64,000 bases of DNA from Lota lota (taxonomy: Eukaryota; Chordata; Actinopteri; Gadiformes; Lotidae). The position numbers and the translations under genes were made by a program. The stretch is from positions 865,907-929,906 of the forward strand of contig JACYXH010000114.1 in assembly GCA_026745465.1 (NCBI GenBank). Direction: 5' to 3'. The notes under the pieces are model-generated. The model was not told the DNA's origin. It saw only the letters and a list, made by a program, of their open reading frames with translations, and made no database searches. Below are positions 25,519 to 37,136 of the stretch, piece by piece; the stretch's first letter is position 1, and each line of letters opens with the position of its first letter.

Positions 25519-26115
25519 CCAGGGCTGTCTGGACGGGCTGGCAGAGGAGTTGGTTGGGCAGCGGCGCTAGCTGGATGGCGGGGCGGCTAGCCGCAGACGG
25601 TTGCCCATGGCAGTTGCTGAGCTGCCTCTGCCGGGATCCACCGCGCCGTTGGGGAAAGGGATGGTGTTGGGAGAAGGCTGTCCGTCGTCACTGCTGGGCC
25701 CAGTGCGCCCCTGGACAGCCTTCCTGTGTTCAAACGCGGTCTGGAGAGGCCCCACATTGGGCGCCAGTGTAGCAATGTCCACTACTACACGCCACCTAGG
25801 TGGCTTCCACTCCACCTAGGTGACTTTCCTCGGGCTCCTTCAAACGAATAGACACAGGGTGGTGATGTTGAACCGGTTTATTGTAAAGGTTGCATGGAGG
25901 CATGCAGATGGTGCTCCATGCTGCCATGCCAGAGAGCTCTCTCTGAGTGTGTGTGTGTGTGTGTGGTGGTGGCTGGTTTAACCTGTGCATACTGATTGCT
26001 CAATGTGCAACAGGTGTGCAGCCCCACCCAGCCCCAGAGTCCAATCAGTCTGACTCGGGCCAGGTGAGGCTGCTTAAACCAGCCACCATCCACACACACT
26101 CCCACACCCTGGTTT
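25370..26115 (-). mobile_element. Truncated LTR retroelement (LTR plus leader)
   Basis: On the minus strand an LTR-like block (about 26115-25769), with AATAAA near 25878 and ending ...TTGCTACA, is followed directly by TGGCGCCCAATGTGGGG, a typical tRNA-type primer-binding site. GC-rich leader then runs to about 25370. No gag or pol is preserved. This PBS style differs from elements A and B, so it is a different family. The outer LTR end is not certain. Confidence 0.6.
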
Positions 26116-26266
26116 GTTGTGTTTTTTATCAGTAGTTTATAAATGTAGATGTTATGGCAATTGATGATGACTTTTTGTAAATTTTCTCTTTTGGGTCTCG
26201 AGGTGATAACATTTAGTGTAACAGGTTACCCACCTGCTGCTTCAAATTGTTATCCATCTTGTAAAC

Positions 26267-27549
26267 TACACTGTAATAAAAAAGAGAAAAGTTTCCAGAC
26301 GGATACCGTTAAATTACAGTAAATAACCATACCACAAAATTACATGTAATAAACTGTAAAAATACAAAGCAGGTTTAATAGTCAAAATTCATTAAATAGC
26401 AGTGTATTGACATTGACAAATGTTCACTAAACAGTGGAAAAACTGATCAAATAACCTTATAAAACACTACTTTTCACGTTAATATCTGTAAATGTATGGC
26501 ATTTATTTGTTACTTTATGAAACTGCCCAGTCTACCTACAGTAATGTCTTATCAAAATATAGTTTTTTCATGTACAATAACTAAGAAATAATGTATAAAA
26601 GCACAATAAGTACATAAAACCAAAGACAAATGTCTGCACATTTACAGTATTAATCAGTCATTCTAGAGAATTACTAGATTTAAAAATGTTTATTGGACAG
26701 TGGAAAAACAAGCAAAGTGTCACGCCATCCACTTCCACCACCTAACGGGCGCCGGCTGCTACTTCCCCATGTGCCTCACCGTTTACACACCTGCCATCAA
26801 TCACTTATCAACGCACCCTATTTCTCACCTGGGTTTCCTAGCAGCCGGCGCTAGTTCGTTGTTGACTACTGCCAGTCAGTATCCGCATTCTCGCTCTGAT
26901 TTAATGCTCCGTTCTCCTTTCCTGCCCCTAACCTGTACTCTCCTTGTGTCCAGCTATCCCTTCGGATTACCCGCCTGCCACCGACCCCGCCTGCCTGACT
27001 ACCCGCCTATTGCCGAGCCCTTGTCTGCCTGACCGCCTGCCTTCCGCCTTCCGCCTTCCGCCTTGCCTGACCGACCACGATTTGCTTAGTCCCTATTTGT
27101 TTTATTAGGCTCTAATAAACACCCTAGAACCTTCCCGCCGTTTCTGCCTCTTTGTGTCGTGCGTTTGGGTCCCCCGTCCAGTACTCCGTAACACAAAGTA
27201 CATCAAAAATAGCTTTATTTAAGGCCAATCTCTGTATATTTTGGGTATTTAGTTGTTACTTTATGAAACGGCCCCATCTATCTACAGTAATTCCCTGTAA
27301 GATTGTGGTTTCTCCAAGTAAATAAACGTGTATATTTACTTTTTATTAAAAAAGGAACCTGCACATTTACAGTATTAGTTAGTCATTTTAGAGAATTGTA
27401 ATGTTAAGAATCCTTACCACCAGGATCCTGTGGATGTTGTAGAACAAATATGTATTGTTAAAATGTTAATTAGACAAATGGACTAAAATAAATGCAGTCA
27501 GAACACAAAATAGCTACATTAACAGCAATCTCTGTAAATGTAAGGTATT
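26267..27549. repeat. AT-rich MITE-like DNA with degenerate tandem units
   Basis: Starts at CTACACTGTAATAAAAAAG, resembling an inverted form of TTTTTTACAGTGTAG at 46798-46812. Inside, related blocks recur at about 26476, 27220 and 27525 (words such as TGTTACTTTATGAAAC and GCACATTTACAGTATTA). After removing the solo LTR the spacing is about 260-310 bp. The third unit is interrupted by the BEL element and appears to resume at 33079. Confidence 0.45.
26718..27193 (+). mobile_element. Solo LTR (sushi-like) with CAAAG target duplication
   Basis: Begins TGTCACGCC and ends CCGTAACA, flanked by CAAAG at 26713-26717 and 27194-27198. AATAAA at 27114, GCCGGC motifs and GCGTTTGGGTCC relate it to the solo LTR at 18871 and to element A. 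476 bp. Confidence 0.88.
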
Positions 27550-27554
27550 CTGCA

Positions 27555-27890
27555 TGTAAGAGCCAAATAAGCATTAGTGTTAATAATTTAATTTAGAATT
27601 CATAATAAATGTATTTGTTTAAATGCATGATTTAATAATGTTTAGCCAGTCAGATAGCACCACGTCATAGTGTAATTGATTGGACGTTGTTAGTGCGAAG
27701 TTGGAAGAAGTGGAAGCAACACAGTTTTTTGACCGTGCTTACCATGTATACGTTTAAGTTTGTGTTTTAATAAGTAAACATTTAAAAAGAAAACGTTTGG
27801 TCTGCTCGTGTTCGAATGCTGGTTGCATATAGACTAACTTCAAAACGGTGGCAAAGAAGAATTAGAAGAAACGAGGTACGTGCCACAATA
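27555..27890 (+). repeat. BEL 5' LTR
   Basis: 336 bp; starts TG but ends TA rather than CA, as judged from the flanking CTGCA duplication. Confidence 0.88.
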
Positions 27891-28246
27891 TAAGTAAAAA
27901 AACTAGCTAAACGAAGCTACGTGGGAGTAGCTACCTGGACTGTACTTCGAGTGACGCTGCGCGCTGAAGGCAGTAAAGGACAAGAATTAACGAAAGAAGT
28001 TGTTTTGCACGGAAAACGGGTGATCTCCCAAGCATGGAGATCATAAGTAGTCAGTTTGGAAGACAACGAAAGTAGGTCAACTCCTCCCTGCGAACTGTAT
28101 GACGATAGCAAGCTCTGATTCAGTCAATGCGTAGTTATAGCGATCTTTACGAAGTTGTTTTGCACTCGGTTTATTAAGACGAGTACATTTGAAGAAAGTG
28201 CATGAAACGTTTGCATACAACTAGAGCATTAACTGCAATTTGTACG

Positions 28247-28711
28247 ATGACTGAAGAAGATGAACATAGATGTATCGAGGATACAATGGAACAGGGAAGG
28301 CCACATAAACTGACAGAGATGGCATTAGAGGAGAGATTGCAGAGGTGCATTGCACTGAGGTGACGAACATTAGGAACTCTGACAAGCAAAAGAAAAGAGT
28401 TGGAGACAATGATGAGTGATGCTCAAAATTTACAAAATGTGAGAAATATGATGGAAAATGATTTTGCAACGTCACTTAAGGAATTTATCCGTCTCAACAA
28501 CGAGGTTGCAAATCTCTTGACTGAAGATGAAAAAACACTTGATGACGAGAACTGGTTCGAACCTAAAATGGCAACAATTAGAGATTTTATGAAAACGACT
28601 AAAAAGTGGATTGCAACTAAGCCTGAACCCATACTGCCAGTGGAAAATGTACTGCAAGTAGATATAGATATAGATATATATAGATATATAGTAGATAAAT
28701 ATTGTGTCTGA
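28247..28711 (+). pseudogene. BEL gag N-terminal part, broken
   Basis: ATG at 28247 opens an acidic leader (MTEEDEHRCIEDTMEQ) that meets an in-frame TGA at 28361. The frame continues (MMENDFATSLKEFIRLNNEV) until a run of GATATA units near 28660-28700 shifts it out of the following gag-pro frame. The break near the small repeat suggests slippage. Confidence 0.7.
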
Positions 28712-31700
28712 TTATCTGCAAGAAACTGTTAAGCCAAATGACAGCGTTTCACAGATAGGGGGCAGCAATGTTGCACATGCTAACCCATGTGGATCACAAG
28801 TAAGTCGCACATCAGCTGCGTCACGAGTATCGTCAACAAGAGCAATACAAGAAGCAGAATATGCAGCCCTGCTTGAACGTGCTGCAGCGCTTAAGAAAAT
28901 GCAACAGCTTGAGCTTGAAGCAGCTAGAATCAAAGCTGAAAAGGAAGAATTAGAGATGGAAACTGCGTTAGCTGAGAGCAAAGCAAAATTAAGGGTGCTT
29001 AAAGAATACGAAAGATCTGAAGATGGTTTGAGTAGCTATGAGAGAGCACAAAAGCCACGAGGTGGGCACGTGAAAGAAAGAACTAGCATTATGTACCCAC
29101 AACAAACTAATACGAACATTCATGTTCAAACGCAGCACTCCCTAATACAACAGCCTCAAACAGTTTCCAATTATGTGCTTAATGCTCAAGCTAACAGAGG
29201 TGATGACATACTAGCTGTTATGCAAAAACAGAATGTAATCACTGAGCTACTTGTAAAACAACAGCAGCTATCTCATCTACCAAAAAAAGACATTCCTGTG
29301 TTCAAGGGTGATGCGCTACAATACAAATCTTTCATGAGGGCGTTTGAGTACGCAATAGAGCAGAAAACTAGCAATGATCAAGATAAATTGTACTTCTTGG
29401 AACAATTTACGTCCGGTGAACCTCAAGAGCTTGTTCGCAGCTGTGCTCACATGACACCCAACAAAGGCTACTGTGAGGCTAAGCGACTACTTCATAAACA
29501 CTATGGGGATGAATTACGGATTGCCAGTGCGTACATCGACAAAGCACTCAAATGGCCTCAAGTGAAGTCTGATGATGGGAAAGCATTGAGCGCCTACTCA
29601 ATGTTTTTGATTGGATGTCGCAATACTATGGAAGACATCGAATTCTTAGAGGAGATGGACAACCCGACCAACCTACGGACAGTGGTGTCTAAGCTACCAT
29701 ACAAAATGAAGGAACGTTGGCGTGCTGAAGCTTATGACATTAAAGAGCGAAGAGGAAGGAGAGCAAAGTTTGCTGATTTGGTGAACTACATAGACCGCCA
29801 AGCTAGAATAGCGATGGATCCCCTCTTTGGTAATATTTTAGACAGTCGCCCAGCCCCAAGTGGAAAGACTGACCAAAAAGAAAAGCACCATGGAAGGAAA
29901 GAGGTCCGTGGAAGCAGTTTCGCGACCAATGTTTCCATCGAAACTAAAGGGACTCCGGAAGCGCATGTTAAGCCAGCGAACTCAAGTACAACTGTGAGTG
30001 CCTTTGAGAAGCCGTGTTTGTACTGCCAGAAATCTCACACCCTTGCTTCATGCAGCAAAATCAAAGACCAACCACATAAGGAGCGTTTGGATTTCTTAAA
30101 GCAAAAGGGTTTATGTTTTGGATGCTTAGTTCCGGGTCATCTTAGCAAATTCTGCAAAAGAAGAATTGAGTGTAAAGAATGTGCTTTAAAACATCCAGAC
30201 ATTCTGCACATAATAAAAGAGGAAGGTTCTGTCTCACCTGAAAGGAAAGACGGTCGCCATGGAAGTGAAGTATCATGTGCTCAAGTTTCTATTTTGCAAG
30301 AGTCCTGTAACCTCACGGGGGCCAGAGAAGCGGAATGTGTGCCGTCAATAGTACCGGTGAAGATCAAGTCGAAAAAGAGTAATAAGTGCGTTGAAACATA
30401 CGCCTTTTTGGACCCGGGAAGCACAGCAACGTTCTGCACAGAAGACCTGCAAAAGAAATTGAACATTAAAGGGAAACCGACACGAATACTTCTTAGCACC
30501 ATGGGTCAAGACAAGCCTGGAGAACAGAAGCTCATGAACAGTTTCATCATATCAGACCTGGAAGTGTGCGGGCTGGAAGACACCAAGTTCATAATGCTAC
30601 CTAAGGTGTTCACTCATAGCAACATACCAGTTCAGACAGAGAACATACCTAAACAGTCAGATATCCAGAAGTGGCCTTATCTCAATGAAGTACGCTTGCC
30701 AGAGATAGAAGCGGACGTAGGCTTGCTTATTGGAGCTAACTGTTCAAGAGCAATGGAGCCATGGCACGTTATTAATGCTGAGGATGGAGGCCCTTATGCC
30801 GTGAAGACTGCCATCGGCTGGGTTGTGAATGGGCCTGTAAGAAAGGATCTGGATGATGCAATCAATGAAACGCCTACGTTTGCAGTAAACAGAATCTCTG
30901 TGATGGAGATTGAGAAGCTGTTGGTCCAGCAGCATATCACAGATTTTCCAGAGCGTAACTACTACGATGATCGAGAGGAGATGTCTCATGAAGACAAACG
31001 GCCTGTGCGAAGGAAAGAAAGCTTTCACAATGATCCGGAAGTCAAGAATGGAGCCACAGTCAACATGATCAAAGTTGAAGAAAACATGGAACCACTTGAC
31101 AAATTGATTAACTATTACTCGGACTGGCATAAACTAAAAAGATCAGTGGCTTGGATTTTAAAGGTGAAGGAAAATCTGTGGAAACTGAAAGAGAAAAGAA
31201 AGGAAATATCAAAAATGATCAGGCAAACTGAAAAGGACCCTGAAAAGGAAAGATCAAAATTGGAACAACATATGAAGAACTTCAAAACGACAGCAATGAA
31301 ATCACTTACCTTGGACGATTTGGCTGCCGCAGAATCGGAATTAATCCAATTCAGTCAAAGACAACAGTTCGGAAAAGAAATCAAAATACTGGAGAAAGGT
31401 AAACAGCTCAGTCGCAGCAGTCAGCTGTTCAAATTGGATCCTACTCTTCAAGATGGCACGTTAAGGGTTGGCGGAAGACTCAACAAGTCTGCCATGCCAG
31501 AAAATGCTATACATCCAGCAATTCTTTCAAAGCACGGCAAAGTTGCTGCACTGCTTTTGAGAGACATACACCAAAGAACAGGACATTGTGGACGCAGTTA
31601 TGTCTTGGCACAACTGAGATGCAAGTACTGGATCCCCCAAGCCAATTCTGCAATTCGAAAGATAATCAACAAATGTACTTTCAAGAGGAAAGTTGCCACT

Positions 31701-31823
31701 GCAAGTGTTGCCAGAAAATGCTATAATGGACGCAATTCTTTCAAAGCCACAAAGTGCTGCACTGCCACCAACTGCAATTCACAAAATAATCAACATACTT
31801 GCCGCAGATTAATGGAAATTTGA
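28704..31823 (+). pseudogene. BEL gag-protease fused to integrase zinc region (1039 codons open)
   Basis: A coiled-coil-like Ala/Glu/Lys-rich start (about residues 50-115) is followed by the gag core of DUF1759 type (VFKGDALQYKSFMRAFEYAI, about 195-350), two zinc knuckles (CLYCQKSHTLASC about 438; CFGCLVPGHLSKFC about 470) and a retropepsin-like region with FLDPGST (about 570). Then come EIEADVGLLIGANC and DFPERNYYDDREEMS. Where reverse transcriptase should follow, the frame passes into the integrase linker and H2C2 zinc domain (DPTLQDGTLRVGGRL, IHQRTGHCGRSYVLAQLRCK). The last 40 residues partly repeat the nearby DNA (compare 31490-31560 with 31700-31790). The start ATG is arbitrary because the true N terminus is in another frame. 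Confidence 0.82.
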
Positions 31824-31996
31824 AAAAATCAAAAAATATACTGTATTCAAATAAAAAGTAAAAAAAACCTGTTTCAAATATATCTTCAAAAAAACAATTT
31901 CATATAGGGCCTATTCATGTTTGTAAAAAATTATGGATGGTATGAGGTCTCACAGAACAATCAGTTTGCAGAAGGAACAGACTCATTATTAATTAT

Positions 31997-32626
31997 TTGT
32001 ATATCAAAGAGAAAAGATTCAAAAAAAAGTATGTGATTCAAAGAATTGCAACCAAAGGGCATCAAGGTATGCAAGAGTTTTGGGAAAGACAAACTGTAGG
32101 AAGAATTCTTAACTCCCTTTTGAAAGAGCAAGCGGTGAACGATGATTGTCTTCTGACAATAATGTGCGAGGTTGAAAGCATCATCAACGGCAGGCCGCTT
32201 ACAACTGTTTCAGATGATGTAAATGACGTTGAACCTTTAACACCCAACCACTTATTGTTGTTGAAATCTCAGCCCAACATGCCTCCAGGGATTTTCGGCA
32301 AAGACGACATGTATACACGAAAGAGATGGAAGCAAGTCCAGTATCTCGTTGATTTATTTTGGACTAGATGGACGCGTGAATACCTTCCACTCCTTCAGGA
32401 GCGCCAGAAATGGTTGAAGCCAAGAAGAAACTTCATGACCGGAGATGTTGTGTTAATTGTGGACAGTTCCTCCCCACGGAACTCCTGGCTCATGGGAAAA
32501 GTAGTGGACACGTTGCCGGACTCTAATGGAACGGTGCGAAGAGTGAAGATAAAGACCAAGACCAACACTCTGGAAAGGCCTGTAAACAAACTGTGCTTGT
32601 TGGAAGAGGCGACGTCAGACGAGTGA
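31997..32626 (+). pseudogene. BEL integrase C-terminal part (DUF5641-like tail)
   Basis: From about 32060 the frame carries ILNSLLKEQAVNDDCLLTIM, ESIINGRPLTTVSDD, PLTPNHLLLLKSQPNMPPG, KQVQYLVDLFWTRWTREYLP and FMTGDVVLIVDSSSPRNSW, the end of a BEL integrase and its DUF5641-type tail. The DDE core is missing, and about 200 bp of AT-rich sequence separates it from the preceding frame. Confidence 0.82.
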
Positions 32627-32737
32627 AGAGAGAAGAAAATAGTTGATAATTAATGGACATTTAGAAATTGTTTGGCTCTCAATGTTTGAGTTTGTAATTG
32701 TTTAGTCCTCCTGCCTAACCAATTAGGGGCCGGTTAA

Positions 32738-33073
32738 TGTAAGAGCCAAATAAGCATTAGTGTTAATAATTTAATTTAGAATTCATAATAAATGTATTTG
32801 TTTAAATGCATGATTTAATAATGTTTAGCCAGTCAGATAGCACCACGTCATAGTGTAATTGATTGGACGTTGTTAGTGCGAAGTTGGAAGAAGTGGAAGC
32901 AACACAGTTTTTTGACCGTGCTTACCATGTATACGTTTAAGTTTGTGTTTTAATAAGTAAACATTTAAAAAGAAAACATTTGGTCTGCTCGTGTTCGAAT
33001 GCTGGTTGCATATAGACTAACTTCAAAACGGTGGCAAAGAAGAATTAGAAGAAACGAGGTACGTGCCACAATA
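32738..33073 (+). repeat. BEL 3' LTR
   Basis: 336 bp; differs from the 5' LTR at one base that I could find. Confidence 0.88.
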
Positions 33074-33732
33074 CTGCAGTTATGTAATAAAATTGTCTAA
33101 CTAAAAGTGTTTAACTGCCAAAATATTGGTTTAAAAAAATAAGAAATACTTAAAATAAATAGCATTGCGGTATCTGCTCTTTTTACAAGCCATGTTTACA
33201 AAAAGTAAAATACAAAATTACTCCGGGTTTATCCTTTAAAGCAGGGGTATTCAACTAAAATTTAAAGAGGTCCAGTTAGAGAAAAATTCTTGAAGCAAAG
33301 GTCCAGAAGATCATAATGTCGAACTATTTAGTGTGATATATATTTAAGTAGCTTAGTAGTTGTATCAACATCTGCATGTAATCAATACCTGACTGTCAAA
33401 TCAAATGAATTCAGTACGATTCAAAAACGTTTTGACAATATGTTTTATAACATATCATAGAATTGAATATACAGTATATGTATGACTGCAGATATAATTG
33501 TAAAATAAGAGAAAATAAATAAAATGTGAAAATTGTGCGTGTTCAAATAAAGTGCTTAACTTCAGAAAAATAAAAATAAAGGGAGCAAAAGCTTGAATTT
33601 CCCTTTTCTGTTTCACATCTTGACTCAACATTCTCAACCAATTTTACAGATAATAAATCTCAACACATCTTAACAATTGAACAGTTGCATCACTTTCTTC
33701 CCCTCTTATATCCCACTCACACACTTTTTTGC

Positions 33733-35581
33733 TCAGTGAGAGAATTGAGCTCTAGCTTGTCCTGCCAGGATTTTAAATCTGGGTTTGAATGGGGTCAGCG
33801 CCAGTCTCATACACATGTGGAGGTGCTCATTGGTGAGCCTGGAACGATATTTCGTTTTGATGATGTTCATTGTGGAGAAAGCTGCCTCGCAGTTGTATGC
33901 GCTGACAAACATGGTCAAGATGTACAGGGCCACTTTCCTCAGACCTGGGAAAGCTGTCTTAGAGACCATTTGGAGCCAGAAAGTGGAAGGGTCAGTTCTT
34001 ACAAACTGCTCTTTCAGGGCCACATCTGCTTGGAGATCAACCATGTGCAACTGGAGAGGCACAGCATTTACCCATTTAAAGTGCTGTGTGACTTCCTTTG
34101 AGAACCCCCGGACATCTGTGATGAGAAATGGGTTCTGAATGAACATGGTGAGCTGCTGTCCAAAGCTGAAGCTGTCAAATCGGTTGCTGAAGTTTACGAT
34201 CATCTTATCAATAAAGTCAACAAAAGAAGACACATATCTCTGTCCCTGAACCTGTTCCTGCACTGATGGGAAGTGTGCACAGTCTCCCTGCAAGTCTTCC
34301 TTGAACACCTCAAGTTTCCTCTGAAAGGAGCACAGCTGTCATCAGTTCACAAATTCAATTGTCCTTGCCCTGTAGCCTCAAATTCAGTTCATTCAGATGT
34401 GAAGTGATATCAACCAAAAAGGCCACATTATCCATCTGTTTCTCATTTTCTAGAGAAAACTGTGTTGCTTTCTGACTTCTAAGCTCTGCCAAGAAAGCTG
34501 CTACTTCCCTCCTGATAGACCAAAAGCGCTCTAACACCCTACCTTTACCGAGCCATCTCACATTGTTGTGCAGCAAAAGATCATCAGCATTGGCATCAAC
34601 TTCTCTGAGGAATTCCCTAAGCATGCGATGCTGGTAGGAAGAGGATGCCCTGAGAAAATTGATCATTTTCATCACCTCAGCATGCTAATCTGACAGGGAG
34701 GCGCAGAGGACAGATTGATGAATGATGCAATGGTAAGCTATGAGCTCAGGATTGTCCTCTTTCAGTCTTGCTACAGCTCCTTTCTATCTCCCTATCATAG
34801 CAGGGCCTCCATCTGTGGTTACTGAAACCACTTGTTTTGCCTCTATTCCTCTCTTTGTTAACATCTCCTTAATGGCCAGGTAGATGTATTCTCCTCTAGT
34901 ACTGGTCTGAAGGGGAGTGACACCTAACAGGTCTTCACAGAACGCTTTCTGGTCTATGTTGAAAAACCTGACACACACTAACAGCTGAGCATTGTCACAT
35001 ATGTCAGTGGACTCATCCACAGCTAAACCTACACATGGTGCCTTATGCATGTCTTCGTGTAGCTGGGTTAGCACATCCTGAGTTAACATTTCACTTTTCT
35101 TTGTGGCAGATGATGCAGACATGGGTATTTGCTTTATTTTATCACAAATATCTTGTTTTTGTTTTCCCTCAAGTAGTGTTTCAACTGCACTCATGCATTC
35201 TTTGACAACCCCTCCATCAGTAAATGGCTTTTTGTGTTGACCCAAAATCCAAGCAACTCTGAGGGAACACTCATGACCACGTTGTTGGGCAGTGAATGTG
35301 TGGCTCAGGATCTTGGTGGACTGGTCATATTGGGCTCTGAGACTACTTATTTTCTGTGATCTCACTTCAGATTTGAGTGGCTATGTTTGTTCAAAACCTT
35401 TATGTTTTGTCTCATAATGGCGTTTCACCTTGGCACTTTTAATAAGTGCTACGGTTTCTGAACATATGAGACACACTGGTTTAGTGCTCCCAGTGGGAAG
35501 TATGAACAGAAATGAGTCAGTCCATTCTGGATTAAATGCTCTATTTTCACTGTCCACTTTTCTTTTTTTGGAGAGCGCCAT
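33733..35581 (-). pseudogene. hAT transposase (ZBED/GTF2IRD2-like), arm 1
   Basis: Minus-strand gene: N-terminal BED-like finger (PVCLICSETVALIKSAKVKRHYETKH, of which CLIC...H..KH are the zinc ligands), then SLRVAWILGQHKKPFTDG, VGLAVDESTDICDNAQLLV and VVSVTTDGGPAMIG from the RNase-H-like core, NVRWLGKGRVLERFW, and the dimerisation end SAYNCEAAFSTMNIIKTKYR. Stops interrupt it at 35381 and 34784 and near 34684, and the frame changes near 34320. The stop after FEQT is also present in arm 2, so the gene was broken before the palindrome formed. Confidence 0.85.
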
Positions 35582-35688
35582 TTGTTCCTTATCTTTCTCT
35601 CATCACTCGTCTGTATCTCTCCCTTTCTCCGTCTCACTCGTCTGTATCTCCCTTTCTCCGTCTCACTCGTCTAACGGTTATATCTCTT

Positions 35689-35993
35689 CCCTCCCTTTGT
35701 TTTCTCTACCTGTATAGCTAGCTTTATTTTTCTTTCTGCCGTCTTTTCATGTGTAACTTGCCTTTAACTCTCTCATCTGTCTTCAGAGTCGCAATGTTTA
35801 CCGCCTGGAACGATTAGTATCACGTGGGATGGCTTAACTCGCATGCAATTGGTCTGTACGTTTCCTCATCCCCTAAACCACTACCGTAAAGACTACAGAA
35901 GCTGCGCCGGTTAAAATTGAAGCGCCCCGTCAGTTCAAAACCTTATATTTTGGCTGTAGGTCCGGGTCCGTATGGGACGGCTTCTAGGTCCGG
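35689..35993. other. Unpaired centre of the hAT palindrome
   Basis: 305 bp not shared by the arms. Near 35931 a CAGTTCAAAACC...GGTCCGG sequence weakly resembles the outer termini (TTCAA...GGTCC) and could be the 5' terminus of arm 2. The rest would be the 5' part of arm 1. This is inference. Confidence 0.4.
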
Positions 35994-36100
35994 AAGAGAT
36001 ATAACCGTTAGACAAGTGAGACGGAGAAAGGGAGATACAGACGAGTGAGACGGAGAAAGGGAGAGATACAGACGAGTGACGAGAGAAAGATAAGGAACAA

Positions 36101-37136
36101 ATGGCGCTCTCCAAAAAAAGAAAAGTGGACAGTGAAAATAGAGCATTTAATCCAGAATGGACTGACTCATTTCTGTTCATACTTCCCACTGGGAGCACTA
36201 AACCAGTGTGTCTCATATGTTCAGAAACCGTAGCACTTATTAAAAGTGCCAAGGTGAAACGCCATTATGAGACAAAACATAAAGGTTTTGAACAAACATA
36301 GCCACTCAAATCTGAAGTGAGATCACAGAAAATAAGTAGTCTCAGAGCCCAATATGACCAGTCCACCAGGATCCTGAGCCACACATTCACTGCCCAACAA
36401 CGTGGTCATGAGTGTTCCCTCAGTGAGAAACAGATGGATAATGTGGCCTTTTTGGTTGATATCACTTCACATCTGAATGAACTGAATTTGAGGCTACAGG
36501 GCAAGGACAATTGAATTTGTGAACTGATGACAGCTGTGCTCCTTTCAGAGGAAACTTGAGGTGTTCAAGGAAGACTTGCAGGGAGACTGTGCACACTTCC
36601 CATCAGTGCAGGAACAGGTTCAGGGACAGAGAGATGTGTCTTCTTTTGTTGACTTTATTGATAAGATGATCGTAAACTTCAGCAACCGATTTGACAGCTT
36701 CAGCTTTGGACAGCAGCTCACCATGTTCATTCAGAACCCATTTCTCATCACAGATGTCCGGGGGTTCTCAACGGAAGTCACACAGCACTTTAAATGGGTA
36801 AATGCTGTGCCTCTCCAGTTGCACATGGTTGATCTCCAAGCAGATGTGGCCCTGAAAGAGCAGTTTGTAAGAACTGACCCTTCCACTTTCTGGCTCCAAA
36901 TGGTCTCTAAGACAGCTTTCCCAGGTCTGAGGAAAGTGGCCCTGTACATCTTGACCATGTTTGTCAGCGCATACAACTGCGAGGCAGCTTTCTCCACAAT
37001 GAACATCATCAAAACGAAATATCGTTCCAGGCTCACCAATGAGCACCTCCACATGTGTATGAGACTGGCGCTGACCCCATTCAAGCCCAGATTTAAAATC
37101 CTGGCAGGACAAGCTAGACCTCAATTCTCTCACTGA
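36101..37136 (+). pseudogene. hAT transposase, arm 2, internally deleted
   Basis: Same BED-finger start as arm 1 (MALSKKRKVDSENRAFNPEW) and the same stop at 36299-36301. The sequence then jumps from RGHECSL directly to SEKQMDNVAFLVDITSHLNE, losing about 0.8 kb of core. The C-terminal part 36561-37136 is intact and differs from arm 1 by only a few residues (RDVSS versus RYVSS, FSTEV versus FSKEV, ARPQ versus ARAQ). Confidence 0.85.

Larger units (their letters stand above)
27550..33078 (+). mobile_element. BEL/Pao retrotransposon, RT-deleted derivative
   Basis: Two 336-bp LTRs (27555-27890 and 32738-33073) start TGTAAGAGCC and end GCCACAATA, with the 5-bp target duplication CTGCA at 27550-27554 and 33074-33078. 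I see one difference between the LTRs (G at the left AAAACG, A at the right). The internal 4.8 kb keeps gag, protease, an integrase zinc region and an integrase tail, but reverse transcriptase, RNase H and most of the integrase core are gone. With near-identical LTRs, the deleted form probably moved using proteins supplied in trans. Confidence 0.9.

Noticed and set aside
33685..34138. Plus-strand frames over arm 1 of the hAT palindrome and minus-strand frames over arm 2
   Set aside because: Antisense shadows of the transposase; they appear twice only because the arms are duplicated.
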